Below are positions 9,297 to 20,160 of a stretch of 64,000 nucleotides of DNA, in pieces. The translations under genes were made by a program, and so were the position numbers. How positions within the stretch are numbered: position 1 is the stretch's first letter; every line of letters begins with the position of its first letter. Below the pieces are notes generated by a model. That model did no database searches. It had not been told where the DNA came from and saw nothing but the letters and a program-made list of their open reading frames with translations. Source of the DNA: Aldrovandia affinis (Eukaryota; Chordata; Actinopteri; Notacanthiformes; Halosauridae); NCBI GenBank assembly GCA_029706075.1, contig JAINUG010000550.1:48501-112500 (forward strand), read 5' to 3'.

Positions 9297-9410
9297 TTTC
9301 TATGGATTGGTGCGAGACTAAATGCTACGCTACGACCACTTCCACGAGTCCGTCTTCCGTTTACATTTTTAGGTGAAAAACCATTTTTACCATTTTAGTC
9401 AAGAGAATGC

Positions 9411-10237
9411 AGACATTGTTCCAGAAGGTCATGAGTCAAAGGTCAAAGTTAACCAAGTCAGTTACTTGGGATAGTAATTCAGTTATGAGATTTCCACTAG
9501 AAATTATGACTGGGAGGGCCACTCAAAAGGTTTACGAATCTCTGAAACTCGTATTTATGCAGCATAGAACCTCTCTTTGATGGAGAATGTGATTTTGGAA
9601 CTGACCTGTGCATGACTGAGGACCTGGCCTGGATTTGTGTTGAAACTGGAACTGGATTCATTACGTTACTTTGAGAAAGTCTTTGCCCTGGTAAATTGCT
9701 TAGCAGTCCAAGTATAGGGAGGGATTGATAAAAGAAACAAGTCAAGGTACACTCCAAAATGGAGTTGCGTTTTATTTTCGGTTTTATTTAGTTAATACAT
9801 TTTTCATTTAATACATACATAAAATGACAAGATTTTACTAATTCAGTCGATGATACGGCTGGATGTGGTACCAGAGTTGACCTGATGTGAAAGTGCTGAC
9901 AGATCAGCCACACTCTAACCTCAGTGCTACAATGCTGCCCCCTGCAGGAAGGGATGTCTCTGATGACGTGTGTCTAACAGGAAGAGGAAGGTACAGCCCT
10001 GCTCACAGACAGACGCTTTAGTTACAGTGGGGACTATACAACATGCCTCCAATGTGTAATACTCTAATAAATTAATTAAAACTATCAAAGAACAAAGTCT
10101 GAGAAGAAGAGGAATCAAAGTCTAGTTTTTGAGACATTTCTTTTTTAGCTACAGTTTGAGAAACAGCTGTAAGTAAAAGTGAAACTAAACTAGTTTAATC
10201 AGAAGCCATTACTGAGCTCAAAACAGACTGAGACAGA
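9411..10237. other. 5' region of TRIM copy A
   Basis: No coding exon seen before the ATG at 10238. 9411-9656 is unique to copy A. From about 9657 the sequence matches the upstream of copy B. A first non-coding exon could exist but cannot be located from sequence alone. Confidence 0.5.
10175..10186 (+). promoter_or_regulatory. ISRE-like element upstream of TRIM copy A
   Basis: AAAAGTGAAACT matches the interferon-stimulated response element core GAAANNGAAACT except for the first base. It lies 52 bp before the start codon and is conserved at the same place in copy B (41179-41190). It could lie in the 5'UTR. Function is inferred. Confidence 0.4.
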
Positions 10238-10642
10238 ATGGCGGGCAGAGTTTCTCTCCTGGAAGAGGAGCTCTCCTGTCCTGTGTGCACTGAAATCTTC
10301 ACGGATCCTGTTGTCCTGAAGTGCAGCCACAGCTTCTGTAAAGCCTGTCTGCAGAAGTGCTGGGAACAGAAGGGATCTCGGGTGTGCCCAAATTGCAGGA
10401 GAAAATCTTCTATAGAGAACCCTCCCCTCAGCCTGTCTCTGAGGAATGCCTGTGAGGCGTTCTTAAAGGAGAGAAGTCTGAGAGCTACAGCAGGATCTGA
10501 AGAGCTCTGCAGTCTGCACAGTGAGAAACTCAAACTCTTCTGTTTGGAAGATCAAATACCCATCTGTGCTATCTGCCAAACTTCAAAAAAACATAAAAAC
10601 CATGAATTGCTACCAGTTCAGGAGGCAGCAGAAGAGTATAAG
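10238..10642 (+). CDS. TRIM copy A exon 1 (RING + B-box)
   Basis: 135 codons from the ATG in AGACAGAATGG to EEYK at the donor GTAATT. It carries [20 protein letters not shown] and [15 protein letters not shown]. The RING residue 41 is Cys, where copy B has Tyr. Confidence 0.93.
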
Positions 10643-13600
10643 GTAATTATCTCATAACAGAACAGAGTTTTTGTTTGTTTTTTAATCAAATTCTTTATTG
10701 TGTGTAATAAGTATCTATTGACTTTTTACGTTTTCACATTTTCAGTGGTAAATTCTTTGGGATTCAAAATTAATAAGATCCTGAAAAAGTTCAACATTTC
10801 AGCTGTGATCTACTGAAGCCTTGGCTTAGTTTATTACAGTTTAAACAAACGAAAAACAAATGTATATTTTACATTTTGTCTTTGATATTTACAGAGAGTT
10901 ATGATCACAAAAGGAGGCGTTTTAGTCCTCAGGTCTGATTGCACTTTGCACCGCTCCTAACTACGTGTCACATGACTGATAGAGAGAGACAGGGAGGGGC
11001 TGAAACATGGAGACATTCTCAGAGCTGTGTGAGGGAGCAGTGGACAGCATGGTAGAGTAGGGGTCAGAGTTCATGGCTCAGATATGTGTGTGTCTGACAC
11101 AATGTGGTTTTAGAGGGCAGATCATTGTTAATGTGTCATTACAGACTAAAGATACAGTACATGAACAGCCCATTAAACTTGGGACATTGTGCTTTCAGTT
11201 GGAGTGAAACCCAGCTCACACAGGCGAGTCCAGGACCAAGTCTGGGAAGCCTTGGTTTAAATGATTACTGGCAAAATATATCAATATGTATTATAAATAC
11301 TGTAAACCAGAAAACATGTATTCCACATTCCAGTGGATATTATATTGCAAACTGGGGTAATTTCCCATGATCTGTAACCTTTTCAGTGTATTTTGCACCC
11401 TGGTTCCTTGGTCTTCACCAATTTCCTCACTTTTGCCAAATGGAGAAAAATCTGAATCAGTCTTATCAATATGTTTTAACTTATAGGACATATCATAATT
11501 ATGATAACGTATTTTTTCATCCCTATCACTTGTCACTAATTATTTTAGTTTTTATCATGAACATAACCAAGGATTTAAAAAATTCAACTTAAAGCAAAGA
11601 ATTGTTAAATTGTCTGTAAATTGACATTAAAATCTCATTTTTGACACTAAAGTAATGACACATTCATTCATCATTAAATAAGCTAAATTAGTGCTGTAAT
11701 TGTGTGCAGTCGCACCTTTTTACCTGCCGTGTTCTGTCAGAGAGGTGCTGCACTGTGTGTCAGAGACCACATTGTAGCTCACCTGTCCTGTCCCACACTC
11801 ACCACCAGAGGGCAGCTGGATGCACAAAGTTGCCTCACCAATATTAAACATCACTTGTACAGTTTATTTTATGGAGATCTGTTTGATCAAATTTGAAACA
11901 AAAACTCGGAGCTTTCCACCGGTTTAAATTGGACTGTACATTTATGTAATCTGAGTTGAGCAAACAATTGTTACAAATACTAAACAAGTCCCTTTCACTG
12001 TGGGTGTTCAGAGGAATATGATTTTTAAGGCTGTTGAAAATAACCATAATTTATAGATCCCTCATTTCTCTAAGGAACACAGACCCCTGCAGTGAGTCTT
12101 AATCAGAGACACAAGCTGGGACCTGAGTCTCCATTCTGGCTCCCCTCTGTCTGAGCAGGGGCTCTTGTGCTGTCTGTGCAGGCAGTGAAGTTTACTGTCG
12201 GTCTGTTTCCTCAGTAAAGTGTGGACTCATTTCATTCCAGGAGAAACTCAGGACTGCACTGGCACCACTGCAGAAGAAGCTGAAAGCCTTTAATGAAGTG
12301 AAACTAGTCTGTGATCAAACAGCAGAGCACATCAAGGTACTGTACTGATGCCTTTAAATCACAGTGTTGAAAATGCAGCATTGGATTGTGCTGAAATTAT
12401 GGTGAATAATGTTTTTTCCAGAGCCAGGCCCAGCGCACAGAGAGGCAGATAAAGATGGAGTTTGAGAAACTTCAGCAGTTCCTAAAAGATGAAGAGGCAG
12501 CCAGGATAGCTGCACTGAGGGAGGAAGAGGAGCAGAAGAGTCAGATGATGAAGGAGAAGATTGAGAAGATGACAGAAGAGATATCCTCCCTTTCAGAACA
12601 AATCAGAGCCATAGAACAGGAGCTGGGAGCTGAAGACATCTCATTCCTGCAGGTAAGACCTGTTCACTCTGGCTGTAGGAATCTCTATAAACAGGCATCA
12701 TTGTTCACACACATTCATTGATTTAATACATTATTCTTTAATCCATATATTCATGTGTGTTTTCAAATATCATTACAAGAACCTTTATAAAGGAGTATAT
12801 TTCCATTAAAATAGTGTTTTCCGATTTACAGATTTAGAAAAATGTGATGCTAACCTTTAGAAGTACATTTTGTTTGTCATATTTCCATATAAATCATATT
12901 TATATCACTCTATATTTCAGAGCTACAAGGATACAGTGAAAAGGTATGTCAACTCCAGCCTCATGTCTGTCTCACGAGGTTCAATATCAAAAGTAGAATG
13001 CTACAATGCTAATAAACTATCAATGACATATATGAAATAATATGGAACGTCTTCTCACAGAAAAATGCTATATTTCATTCAAACTGAAAAGGGGAATGGT
13101 GAAATAAATACATATAATAACTGAATTTTCCTCTAAATATAATATTAATAAATATATTTAGAGGGAAGCCTATTAAATATGTAATGAATGATGAAATGAA
13201 TATTTCCCATCTAATATAAATCCCCCCTCCCCCCACGCTCCTGTGAATGTGTGTCCCTCAGTGGGGTCGGGCTGCTTCATATCTGTGTGGCACTACGCTG
13301 GGAGGGATGGAGCCATTTTCTTATAGAATGAAGATCTCATGTTGGTGCTGATAATCTTCTATTGTAATGAACCCAACCCCACAGCACAAGTGACTCCTGA
13401 ATATTATTGCAGAGCCCAGTGCACACTGCAGGATCCAGAGAAGGTCTCAGGAGCGCTGGTTGATGTGGCCAAGCACCTGGGCAATCTGAAGTACAGAGTG
13501 TGGGAGAAGATGCTGGGGACTGTTCAATACAGTGAGTACTGGGGGCAGGGAGTTCCACATTCTCACTGTACAGAGAGAATCTTCAGCATCCTCTCCACAA

Positions 13601-14886
13601 GTTGATAAACCCAGTCAGAGTCATATTGGGCCTGTCTGTGTAAGAGCCCTGGAGTGGAGAGACTGAGCGCCAGTCCTTAATCTCACTGGTGCTCATAATA
13701 AGATGCTGCTTTAAGAGTGATTACTGTATTTAAGGGGAAGGACAGGAGCTACACAAATACTGACAGGCTCTGTTCCTCCTTCCAGTTTTTGTTTCCCCCG
13801 ATTTCCCCCCGGTTTTCTCCCAATTTGGGAGCCAGTTACCCACTGTGCTTAGTTCAATCCCCCTTCCCTCATAGTCCGCTGCCGTAGTCCTGTGACAGGC
13901 AGTGACAAGGGCGAATTGCTGCCTCCTCCGAGACAACACTCATCGTGCTGTCGACTGTAATTCCGGTACCCCAGAACCACTCCTGTGCGCAGTGAACTGG
14001 GTGTGTCGGCTTCCCTCCCCCCTCCCTGGGGCGGACAGCCAATTGCCGCCCCGGTGGGACTCCTGACCAGAGCGGACACTGGCGGGACAGGGAATCGAAC
14101 CCCCGTCAGAGTGGCCAGCGTTGACGTTGTAACCACTAGACCACGCGGGAGGCCCCTCCTTCCAGTTTTTATAGAACTTTTGAAGACTTATGAAATATCG
14201 CTAGCTTTTCATACTGGCATTTCTCTCACACATGAGTTTGGCATTATAATGGTAGTTATAATGAAACCCAGTTTATATAAATAGGAGTCCATTGTGTGAG
14301 ACAGTATCCCTTTGTGCAGATCAGTGCTGATGTCTCATTCTCTGCACCATCAGCTCCTGTGACTCTGGACCCAAACACAGCACATCCCACACTCTCACTG
14401 TCTGAGGATCTGACCAGTGTGAGACGCAGAGATGAGAGACAACAGGTTCCTGATAATCCAGAGAGGTTTGATTGGAGGGGTTGTGTGCTGGGCTCTGAGG
14501 GATTCAGCTCAGGGAGACACTGCTGGGATGTTGAAGTGGGGGATGAAGGTAACTGGATGGTGGGTATGGCTAAAGAGTCCATCAGGAGGAGAGGGAGAAT
14601 CTCTCTGACCACAGCAGCAGGAATGTGGAGTATAAGGCAGCTCGATGGGAAATACACAGCATGGGCCTCCCCACATACAGTCCTCACTGTGAAGGGGAAA
14701 CCCCAGAGGATCAGAGTGCAGCTGGACTGGGACAGGGGGGAGCTGTCATTCTCTGACCCCAGTGACAACACTCCTTTCTACACCTTTAAACACTCGTTCA
14801 CTGAGAGGCTGTTTCCATTCTTCTGGTTGGGGTTAGGTTCTCCTCTCCAGATCTGTCCACTGAAGGCATCTCTAACGCTGCAATAA
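10238..14886 (+). CDS. TRIM35-like E3 ubiquitin ligase, copy A (six coding exons, 468 aa)
   Basis: RING-B-box-coiled-coil-B30.2 protein (class IV TRIM), a probable E3 ubiquitin ligase of the large fish TRIM families, many linked to antiviral or inflammatory control. Coding exons: 10238-10642, 12241-12336, 12422-12652, 12921-12943, 13413-13531, 14354-14886. Sizes 405, 96, 231, 23 and 119 nt are the classic TRIM pattern, and the total of 1407 nt is 468 codons plus stop. RING C3HC4: Cys14, Cys17, Cys29, His31, Cys34, Cys37, Cys50, Cys53. B-box 2: Cys91, His94, Cys102, Asp105, Cys110, Cys113, His119, His122. Coiled coil about 136-250; PRY from [12 protein letters not shown] to the end. All splice sites are GT-AG and there is no lesion. 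TRIM35-like is my best subfamily; NF7/A33-type names are alternatives. Confidence 0.92.
12241..12336 (+). CDS. TRIM copy A exon 2 (96-nt coiled-coil exon)
   Basis: The acceptor TTCATTCCAG ends at 12240 and the donor GTACTG starts at 12337. 32 codons, [20 protein letters not shown] and onward to AEHIK, phase 0 on both sides. Confidence 0.93.
12422..12652 (+). CDS. TRIM copy A exon 3 (231-nt coiled-coil exon)
   Basis: 77 codons rich in Glu, Lys and Gln with heptad character, from [20 protein letters not shown] to [11 protein letters not shown]. Donor GTAAGA. Confidence 0.93.
12921..12943 (+). CDS. TRIM copy A exon 4 (23-nt microexon)
   Basis: AGCTACAAGGATACAGTGAA plus AAG, reading SYKDTVK and two bases of Arg, between TATTTCAG and GTATGT. 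A 23-nt linker exon is typical of B30.2 TRIM genes. Confidence 0.9.
13413..13531 (+). CDS. TRIM copy A exon 5 (119-nt linker exon)
   Basis: Begins after ATTATTGCAG and reads [20 protein letters not shown], then [19 protein letters not shown]. Donor GTGAGT at 13532. Phases fit exons 4 and 6. Confidence 0.92.
13791..14154 (-). mobile_element. tRNA-Glu-like SINE in TRIM copy A intron 5
   Basis: The tRNA-like head is at the right end read on the minus strand: GCCTCCCGCGTGGTCTAGTG, then a B-box GGTTCGATTCC. Flanked by a 16-bp duplication CCTCCTTCCAGTTTTT (13775-13790 and 14155-14170). The same insertion and duplication occur in copy B (45208-45574), so it predates the duplication. A third copy is at 37885. 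Confidence 0.9.
14354..14886 (+). CDS. TRIM copy A exon 6 (PRY-SPRY)
   Basis: The acceptor CACCATCAG ends at 14353 and the TAA stop is at 14884-14886. Family motifs: [53 protein letters not shown] and FTERLFPFF. The usual WxVGV core is WMVGM here, and the loops differ strongly from copy B. Confidence 0.92.
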
Positions 14887-15230
14887 CACTCTGTTTTTTT
14901 AAAAGAATTTTTTTATAAATCATTTATTTCTCATTCTTATTTCTGCTCCCTTTTTTGACCGTTTAGAATGGGCCCATCTGTGTACATTATATGGGATTTA
15001 ATGGGAATTATGTCAGGATGGGTTCATCAGCAATACAAATTGTAATGGACATACAGACAGACAGACAGGGACACACTCAAGGTTTTGCTGCAGTGCTGTA
15101 TTACCCTTTTTGTAATAAACCCAAATTAAAGAAAATAAAAAAGTTAATAAAATGTTTCTTTCATTGGGGCCCTTAATTAGAACAATCTTAGTTGTTGGAA
15201 TCCAAAATGTAATTTAATTTAATTTAGATT
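14887..15230 (+). other. 3'UTR region of TRIM copy A
   Basis: Follows the stop codon, is conserved in copy B (46308 on) and contains a poly(A) signal AATAAA at 15114-15119. No ORF of interest. Confidence 0.6.
15114..15119 (+). promoter_or_regulatory. Poly(A) signal AATAAA, TRIM copy A
   Basis: Canonical hexamer about 230 bp after the stop, conserved in copy B at 46536-46541. Confidence 0.6.
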
Positions 15231-15378
15231 TGTCACACGCCTGGGGAAGGCGTGGCCAATAGATCGGGCGCGAGACAGATTCACCCAAGGCCTGGATAGT
15301 TAAACAAAAACATTTATTTACAGAACCGAAAATAAGGTCCGACGGCTCTCTTTCGGCTCGGTCCCTCTCCGTGACACA
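15231..15378. mobile_element. Solo LTR, internally deleted (copy A)
   Basis: Begins TGTCACACGCC and ends GTGACACA, flanked by AGATT on both sides. The complete version (46653-47247) is about 595 bp, so about 445 bp were lost here. TG...CA ends and a 5-bp duplication indicate an LTR left by recombination. The family is not identified. Confidence 0.75.
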
Positions 15379-16534
15379 AGATTTTATTCTAAAATATTGA
15401 GTTCAAGGAAGAGAACATAATTACTAAATGTTAAATAATCATACGTATTCATGCATGGTAACAGAATTGTCAAGTATAACATTGATCATTTTTGACAAAA
15501 GGGTTCATCCGCAATTGCATGGGCTCTTCCTGGTTATAGTTTCGAACCTTCAGCTCTGATTGTTGGTCTGTGCAGAGGACTGTACAAAGATCATTCACAC
15601 AGAACCATAAATATTGTTCCCTGTGAAGAAATAAGGCAACGTGTAAATGTGTAACTCTGGCACCAGCTTGTCTTGAAGTAGAAGACTTCACTCCGCTACA
15701 CTTTACCTTGAGGTCAGGTCAGTGTCAGTGGGGCTGTGTTTGTCTTTTTGCGCTGGTGGATTTATCACAGTACACTACACAGACCTTTTCTGCAGTTTGA
15801 AACCAAAACTGTCAAGCATATTTCATATTTTTTTGAATATGTGGATGAATGGAGTGTGGGGTGGGGCATTGGTGTAAGGGTTCACTTTGTGAGGCATAAA
15901 TTGCTTTTGTGTTACTGGGGCACTGTCGGTCAGTTTTTGCCATTTCTGTTTGTAACTGGCTAAGGGATTACAATCAGAACCCTTTATCTGTTCCACACTC
16001 CAGAACACCAGGTGGCAGTGTGTAGGATTGCTTTTGGTGGCCCACCAATGAATCGAGCAAAGAAGCAGCAGTTTAACAACTGAAATGATAAAGAAAAGAA
16101 AAGAAAGGTCTGGGTGCGTGGGCCAGCCGTAAGGGAGAGCAGACGGACTCCTGATGGATGCTGCAGGCTGCAGTGATGTGATGTTGTTGCTAGGGGCAGC
16201 GATGAGGCTCTTCTTCTGCAGAGAGAAAAGAGGGGCGTTCCATTGAGCAGGGGGTGCCCAAACTGGGGTCCGGTCCTTGAGTGAGTCCCAGGGATCTTAT
16301 ACATTTAAGAAACCTTGCCTGGTTTACACATCCTTGATAATATGGTGATCATTGTAATTAGTAGAATATTTATATTGTACTGAACAGCTACATGTTACAT
16401 TATTGAGCCATAATATAATGACATCATGAATTAGAATTGCTCCTATGTACTAGTGTTAAATAGGCACTTTAGTGCAGCCCGTAGTGGGTGTTGGATTAAG
16501 GTGTCAAACGTTAAACATTTAATTGAGGAGGTTC
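15379..16534. other. Duplicated non-coding DNA
   Basis: Matches 47248-48404 closely. No exon, RNA gene or mobile element boundary is evident. Confidence 0.55.
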
Positions 16535-17195
16535 CCTGCTGTAGAGTGAGTTTGCTGGTCTCTGCTGTAGAGTGAGTTTGCTGGTCCCTGCTGTAGAGTG
16601 AGTTTGCTGGTCCCTGCTGTAGAGTGAGTTTGCTGGTCTCTGCTGTAGAGTGAGTTTGCTGGTCTCTGCTGTAGAGTGAATTTGCTGGTCCCTGCTGCAG
16701 AGTGAGTTTGCTGGTCCCTGCTGTAGAGTGAGTTTGCTGGTCCCTGCTGTAGAGTGAGTTTGCTGGTCTCTGCTGTAGAGTGAGTTTGCTGGTCTCTGCT
16801 GTAGAGTGAGTTTGCTGGTCCCTGCTGTAGAGTGAGTTTGCTGGTCCCTGCTGTAGAGTGAGTTTGCTGGTCTCTGCTGTAGAGTGAGTTTGCTGGTCTC
16901 TGCTGTAGAGTGAGTTTGCTGGTCTCTGCTGTAGAGTGAGTTTGCTGGTCTCTGCTGTAGTGAGTTTGCTGCTCCTGCTGTAGAGTGAGTTTGCTGGTCT
17001 CTGCTGTAGAGTGAGTTTGCTGGTCTCTGCTGTAGAGTGAGTTTGCTGGTCCCTGCTGTAGAGTGAGTTTGCTGGTCTCTGCTGTAGAGTGAGTTTGCTG
17101 GTCTCTGCTGTAGAGTGAGTTTGCTGGTCTCTGCAGTAGAGTGAGTTTGCTGGTGTCTGCTGTAGAGTGAGTTTGCTGGTCCCTGCTGTAGAAAC
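16535..17195. repeat. 26-bp minisatellite, about 25 copies (copy A)
   Basis: Tandem units of GAGTTTGCTGGTCTCTGCTG plus TAGAGT, with C/T variation in TCTCTG/TCCCTG. One unit (about 16955-16980) is shortened. Because 26 is not a multiple of 3 and no frame has a stop, the minus strand is open throughout and gives a fake RDQQTHSTAETSKLTLQQ protein. Confidence 0.95.
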
Positions 17196-18019
17196 CTCCC
17201 ATTGTTTGGGCGTTGCCTCCCTCTCACTTCAGTCTGGAGGCTGGAGATTCCTGACCCTGCAGTAAGGATATGAAAGAGAAAAGAGGAACCTCACATGTGT
17301 GTATGACTGCGTCGCTGAGGAGCGGGGGCTGCAGGAGGAAGTGTTGGTGTGAAACGGCTGACGCATTCTTCACCCCTGCCAGCCTCACGTGCCGGCCACG
17401 GCCCAGATTCACCGCTCGTGTGCGTGGCACATTCCGCCACTCTGTGCGTGAGACGGGTCCGGCAGGGTGGGGGCACATTCCCCACCTGAGGCCCCGTACA
17501 CCTGCAGGCGTACAGGGTCTTGCACACTGGTGGAAACCACAGCGTGCGCGTTAGCTGTGACAATGGCGGGAGTGCACTTTCACCTCAGCAGGTTGAGACG
17601 TGCGTCATGACAGGGTTCCCTCAGGACCAAGTCTTTTTGCACGGCCTCAGTTCACACTGGCTTTCCTTTCAGTGTTTTTCCTACTGCAAGCGTTTTACAC
17701 TCAATCACCCAATCAATCAACATTTAGTTTGTATAGCGCCATTTACAAACAGGTGCAGGTGAATGGTGGGATAGAGAAAGAATCACTGAGAAAGACTCAC
17801 TGGTCACTGAACTCAAACATACAGGGGAAATAGGCCAGCACTTCTTTAATTATGTTTGCTCTTTTGTGCCCCAAACCTCAAGGAATCTAATAAAAAAGTT
17901 ATTCAGGTGTTCGTAGGTAAATTAGGTTTTAACACTGAGGTGAGAAGAAAAACAACCTCTACTGGGGTCACAGAAAACCTACAATTAGCTTACAATGGTG
18001 CCATCTAGGGGCCTTCTCA
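17196..18019. other. Duplicated non-coding DNA
   Basis: Matches 48940-49625 apart from small changes. It includes a CAATCAATCAACATTTAGTT tract with TATAGCGCC, a motif common at ends of fish retroposons. No gene supported. Confidence 0.5.
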
Positions 18020-18323
18020 AGCATTACAAGCAATACTTGATTGTGGAGTTACCCATGATGGATGAGTGGCTGATCCCAGTGCTGGAGAGTGGCTTGAGGG
18101 TTCAAAGTGCTGGGGTTGCTTTCTGTTTCTCTTGCATTCATGTGTTTATGAGGTCCTGCCTTCATTGTGCTATAATACAAAAGGAGTGGTGGGGGAGAAT
18201 GCTCTCGGACGCTTACGTTAATGAGGTCTCTCCTTATCTTTGCTATGAGACACAAAAGTGATATGAAATGGCCCTGGCGTGGGCTTAAGATCTCCATCTC
18301 CCAACCTTGAGGTGCTGGGTTCA
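18020..18323 (+). repeat. tRNA-like array 1, remnant in copy A
   Basis: Three degenerate tRNA-like monomers: about 18056-18112 (GGGTTCAAAGTGC), 18183 on, and 18269-18323 (A-box-like TGGCGTGGGC, T-arm start GGGTTCA). They are separated by the spacer TTATGAGGTCCTGCCTT. The third unit is cut in its B-box by the L2 fragment. The array continues only in copy B. Confidence 0.65.
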
Positions 18324-18701
18324 TCAGAGGGCCACTCCCATCCATGGGGGGGGACATCTACACCACACGTGTCATCAGCAGGGCCAACAACATTATCCAT
18401 GACCCCACCCACCCTAACCAAGGACTGCTCACGCTCCTGCCATCAGGGAAACCATACAGAGAGTATAAAGACCTGGACCACCAGATTCAGAGACACTTTC
18501 ACCCCACAGCCATCAGGCTCCTAAACTGTCCTCATCCTGATCTCCCCTCTCCCCCATAGTCTTGCAGACTGCACAGATTAGAGACACGTGCCTACACTTG
18601 AAGCTTCATTGCACTACGTCACTTTTGCACTTTAAAAGCATCCCCCTCTTTTTTTGTACGTTTTTAGATCATTTATTATTGTGCTTTCTTTTTAATTCTT
18701 G
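18324..18701 (+). mobile_element. L2 LINE 3' fragment (copy A)
   Basis: Encodes the L2 C-terminal end (NNIIHDPTHPNQGLLTLLPS and RHFHPTAIRLLN) followed by 3'UTR. Inserted after CTGGGTTCA (18315-18323). The 3' end is lost at 18701, whereas copy B keeps it. Confidence 0.8.
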
Positions 18702-19097
18702 ACTATCCAATCAAAGGGTGTGAATACGCTGACGTTACCTAGGCCTTCGAGAAGGCCTTCATGTCCCCAACTCAAAATCTGATTGGTTGAAGCAACAGTT
18801 TGATCAACACTTATTTTATGCTACAGGGCCTTCAGAACGGATTGTGAAGGCCTCCAGGCAGATTTCTTTGACCCTGGCAACAAATGATGGCTGAAATGTG
18901 ATTGGTTAAATGCTTTAATATGAAAATACACGTCTGGATGCAGCGCAACCAGGGGAACAGCTATGAAAGGAAGCGAACAGACCATTTGGAATTATTTAAT
19001 AAGTATTCATGGACAAAATATAATTAACATCAGTCTGTGATTCAGATATTTTTTAGGCCAGCAGAGAAGGCCTTGCAGGCCCTGACGGCCCACCACT
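18702..19097. other. Unique non-coding DNA at the duplication break
   Basis: Not seen in copy B. AT-rich with TAGGCCTTCGAGAAGGCCTT-like short palindromes. No gene supported. Confidence 0.45.
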
Positions 19098-19817
19098 GCT
19101 GACATCTGACATGAACACAACCAAACAAAAATAGCCAACAGCCAAAATATTCACTCAACACTGGAATTATTTACAACTGCTTACAGTACCTCCGATCGAA
19201 ATGTATTATAGCAAAACGGCAATCATGATCACTCAGTATATTCCGAACAAAATACAATACTTAGTCACACGATGCAAAATACAAACCAGCTCAAACTAGA
19301 TCTCGGATGCGAGCCCCTATTTGTTACCCTTCAACTTGTTCGTAACACTTGTTTTAAGGTTGAGGTGAGCCTAGCCTGGTATTGTGTAGCTGTATGGATG
19401 TGCATGTAAACAAAAACACGCCGCAGGTATTTACGATGAGGGAGTCCCAATCCCAAAATGCAAAATGGGGTAGGCGACTCACCCAATCTGACATTTCTAT
19501 CTGCCCGTCTGCTTTCACAGCTAGCGCGGTCTCCAGACCCAGCAAAGTTCGGCGTGGCTTCTTCGCATCCTCCTTGGTATATTCAATAAAAGTTCACAAT
19601 TCCTCGTGAGTGACACCATAACCAAAAGAATAAAGGAAAAATATCCCAAACGAAAATGGCGTGACCAGAAAACCTCCACTCTGGAGGGACGTCCCTGAAA
19701 AAGCTTTGCAAAATCTCGTTCACAGTTGCTGATTTCCAGGTTGGACCAGATGGTGGTGGAGCTGAGGAGTTGGGGTCAGGCAGCAGGTAAGTGGGGAGGG
19801 GTTCCCCTGGTTTGGGG
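19098..19817 (+). repeat. Second duplicated segment, copy A
   Basis: Nearly identical to 55266-55985 in the same orientation. It starts at TCTGACATGAACACAACCAA and ends at the palindrome. Non-coding; a minus-strand frame of 63 codons (19354-19545) is present in both copies but shows no conserved domain that I recognise. Confidence 0.9.
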
Positions 19818-20160
19818 AGGTAGTTCCACCAGCGAGGGATCAGGACAGAGAAGCCGAGCCGCGAATACCTGCAGTACTCAAACATTGCCACAAGGAAACG
19901 TCGTACGCCAAGTTGAAACCTGACGTGAATCCCTCCTGCTCCAACATGCCTGCGCTTCCTTCCCCACCCCCTCGGGGGCAGAGCCCCCACTCTACCCCCT
20001 CGAGGGGGTGGGGGAGGAAGCGCAGGCATGTTGGAGCAGGAGGGATTCACGTCAGGTTTCAACTTGGCGTACGCACGTTTCCTTGTGGCAATGTTTGAGT
20101 ACTGCAGGTATTCGCGGTCTCGTCTCTTCTCTGTCCTGATCCTCGCTGGTGGAACTACCT
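19818..20160. repeat. Large palindrome, arms about 160 bp
   Basis: The left arm 19818-19978 is repeated in inverse at 19995-20160 with few mismatches, around a 16-bp centre. Arm ends are AGGTAGTTCCACCAGCGAGG and its complement. Absent at the matching place in 55985 on, where a smaller palindrome stands. It can form a long hairpin in DNA or RNA. Confidence 0.92.

Larger units (their letters stand above)
9363..18701 (+). repeat. Segmental duplication, copy A
   Basis: Aligns collinearly by eye with 40456-50300 (copy B). It covers upstream sequence, the whole TRIM gene with all introns, a solo LTR, the 26-bp minisatellite, tRNA-like units and an L2 fragment. Copy A has 9411-9656 absent from B. 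B has insertions at about 40655-40815, 41746-41821 and 42474-42714, and keeps a longer LTR. Similarity ends abruptly at 18701, inside the L2 fragment. Confidence 0.93.

Noticed and set aside
9330-9379. YDHFHESVF segment resembling the ankrd13c tail YDEFDGSIF
   Set aside because: Only nine residues match loosely, without an acceptor or the preceding conserved sequence; chance is likely, though a decayed last exon cannot be excluded.
16535-17195. CRISPR-like regular repeat
   Set aside because: The units are directly tandem without unique spacers, in a vertebrate genome with no cas genes.
16511-17227. Two long minus-strand ORFs of RDQQTHSTAETSKLTLQQ repeats
   Set aside because: They are translations of a 26-bp minisatellite without stops; different frames give the same repeat; no start context or splice evidence.
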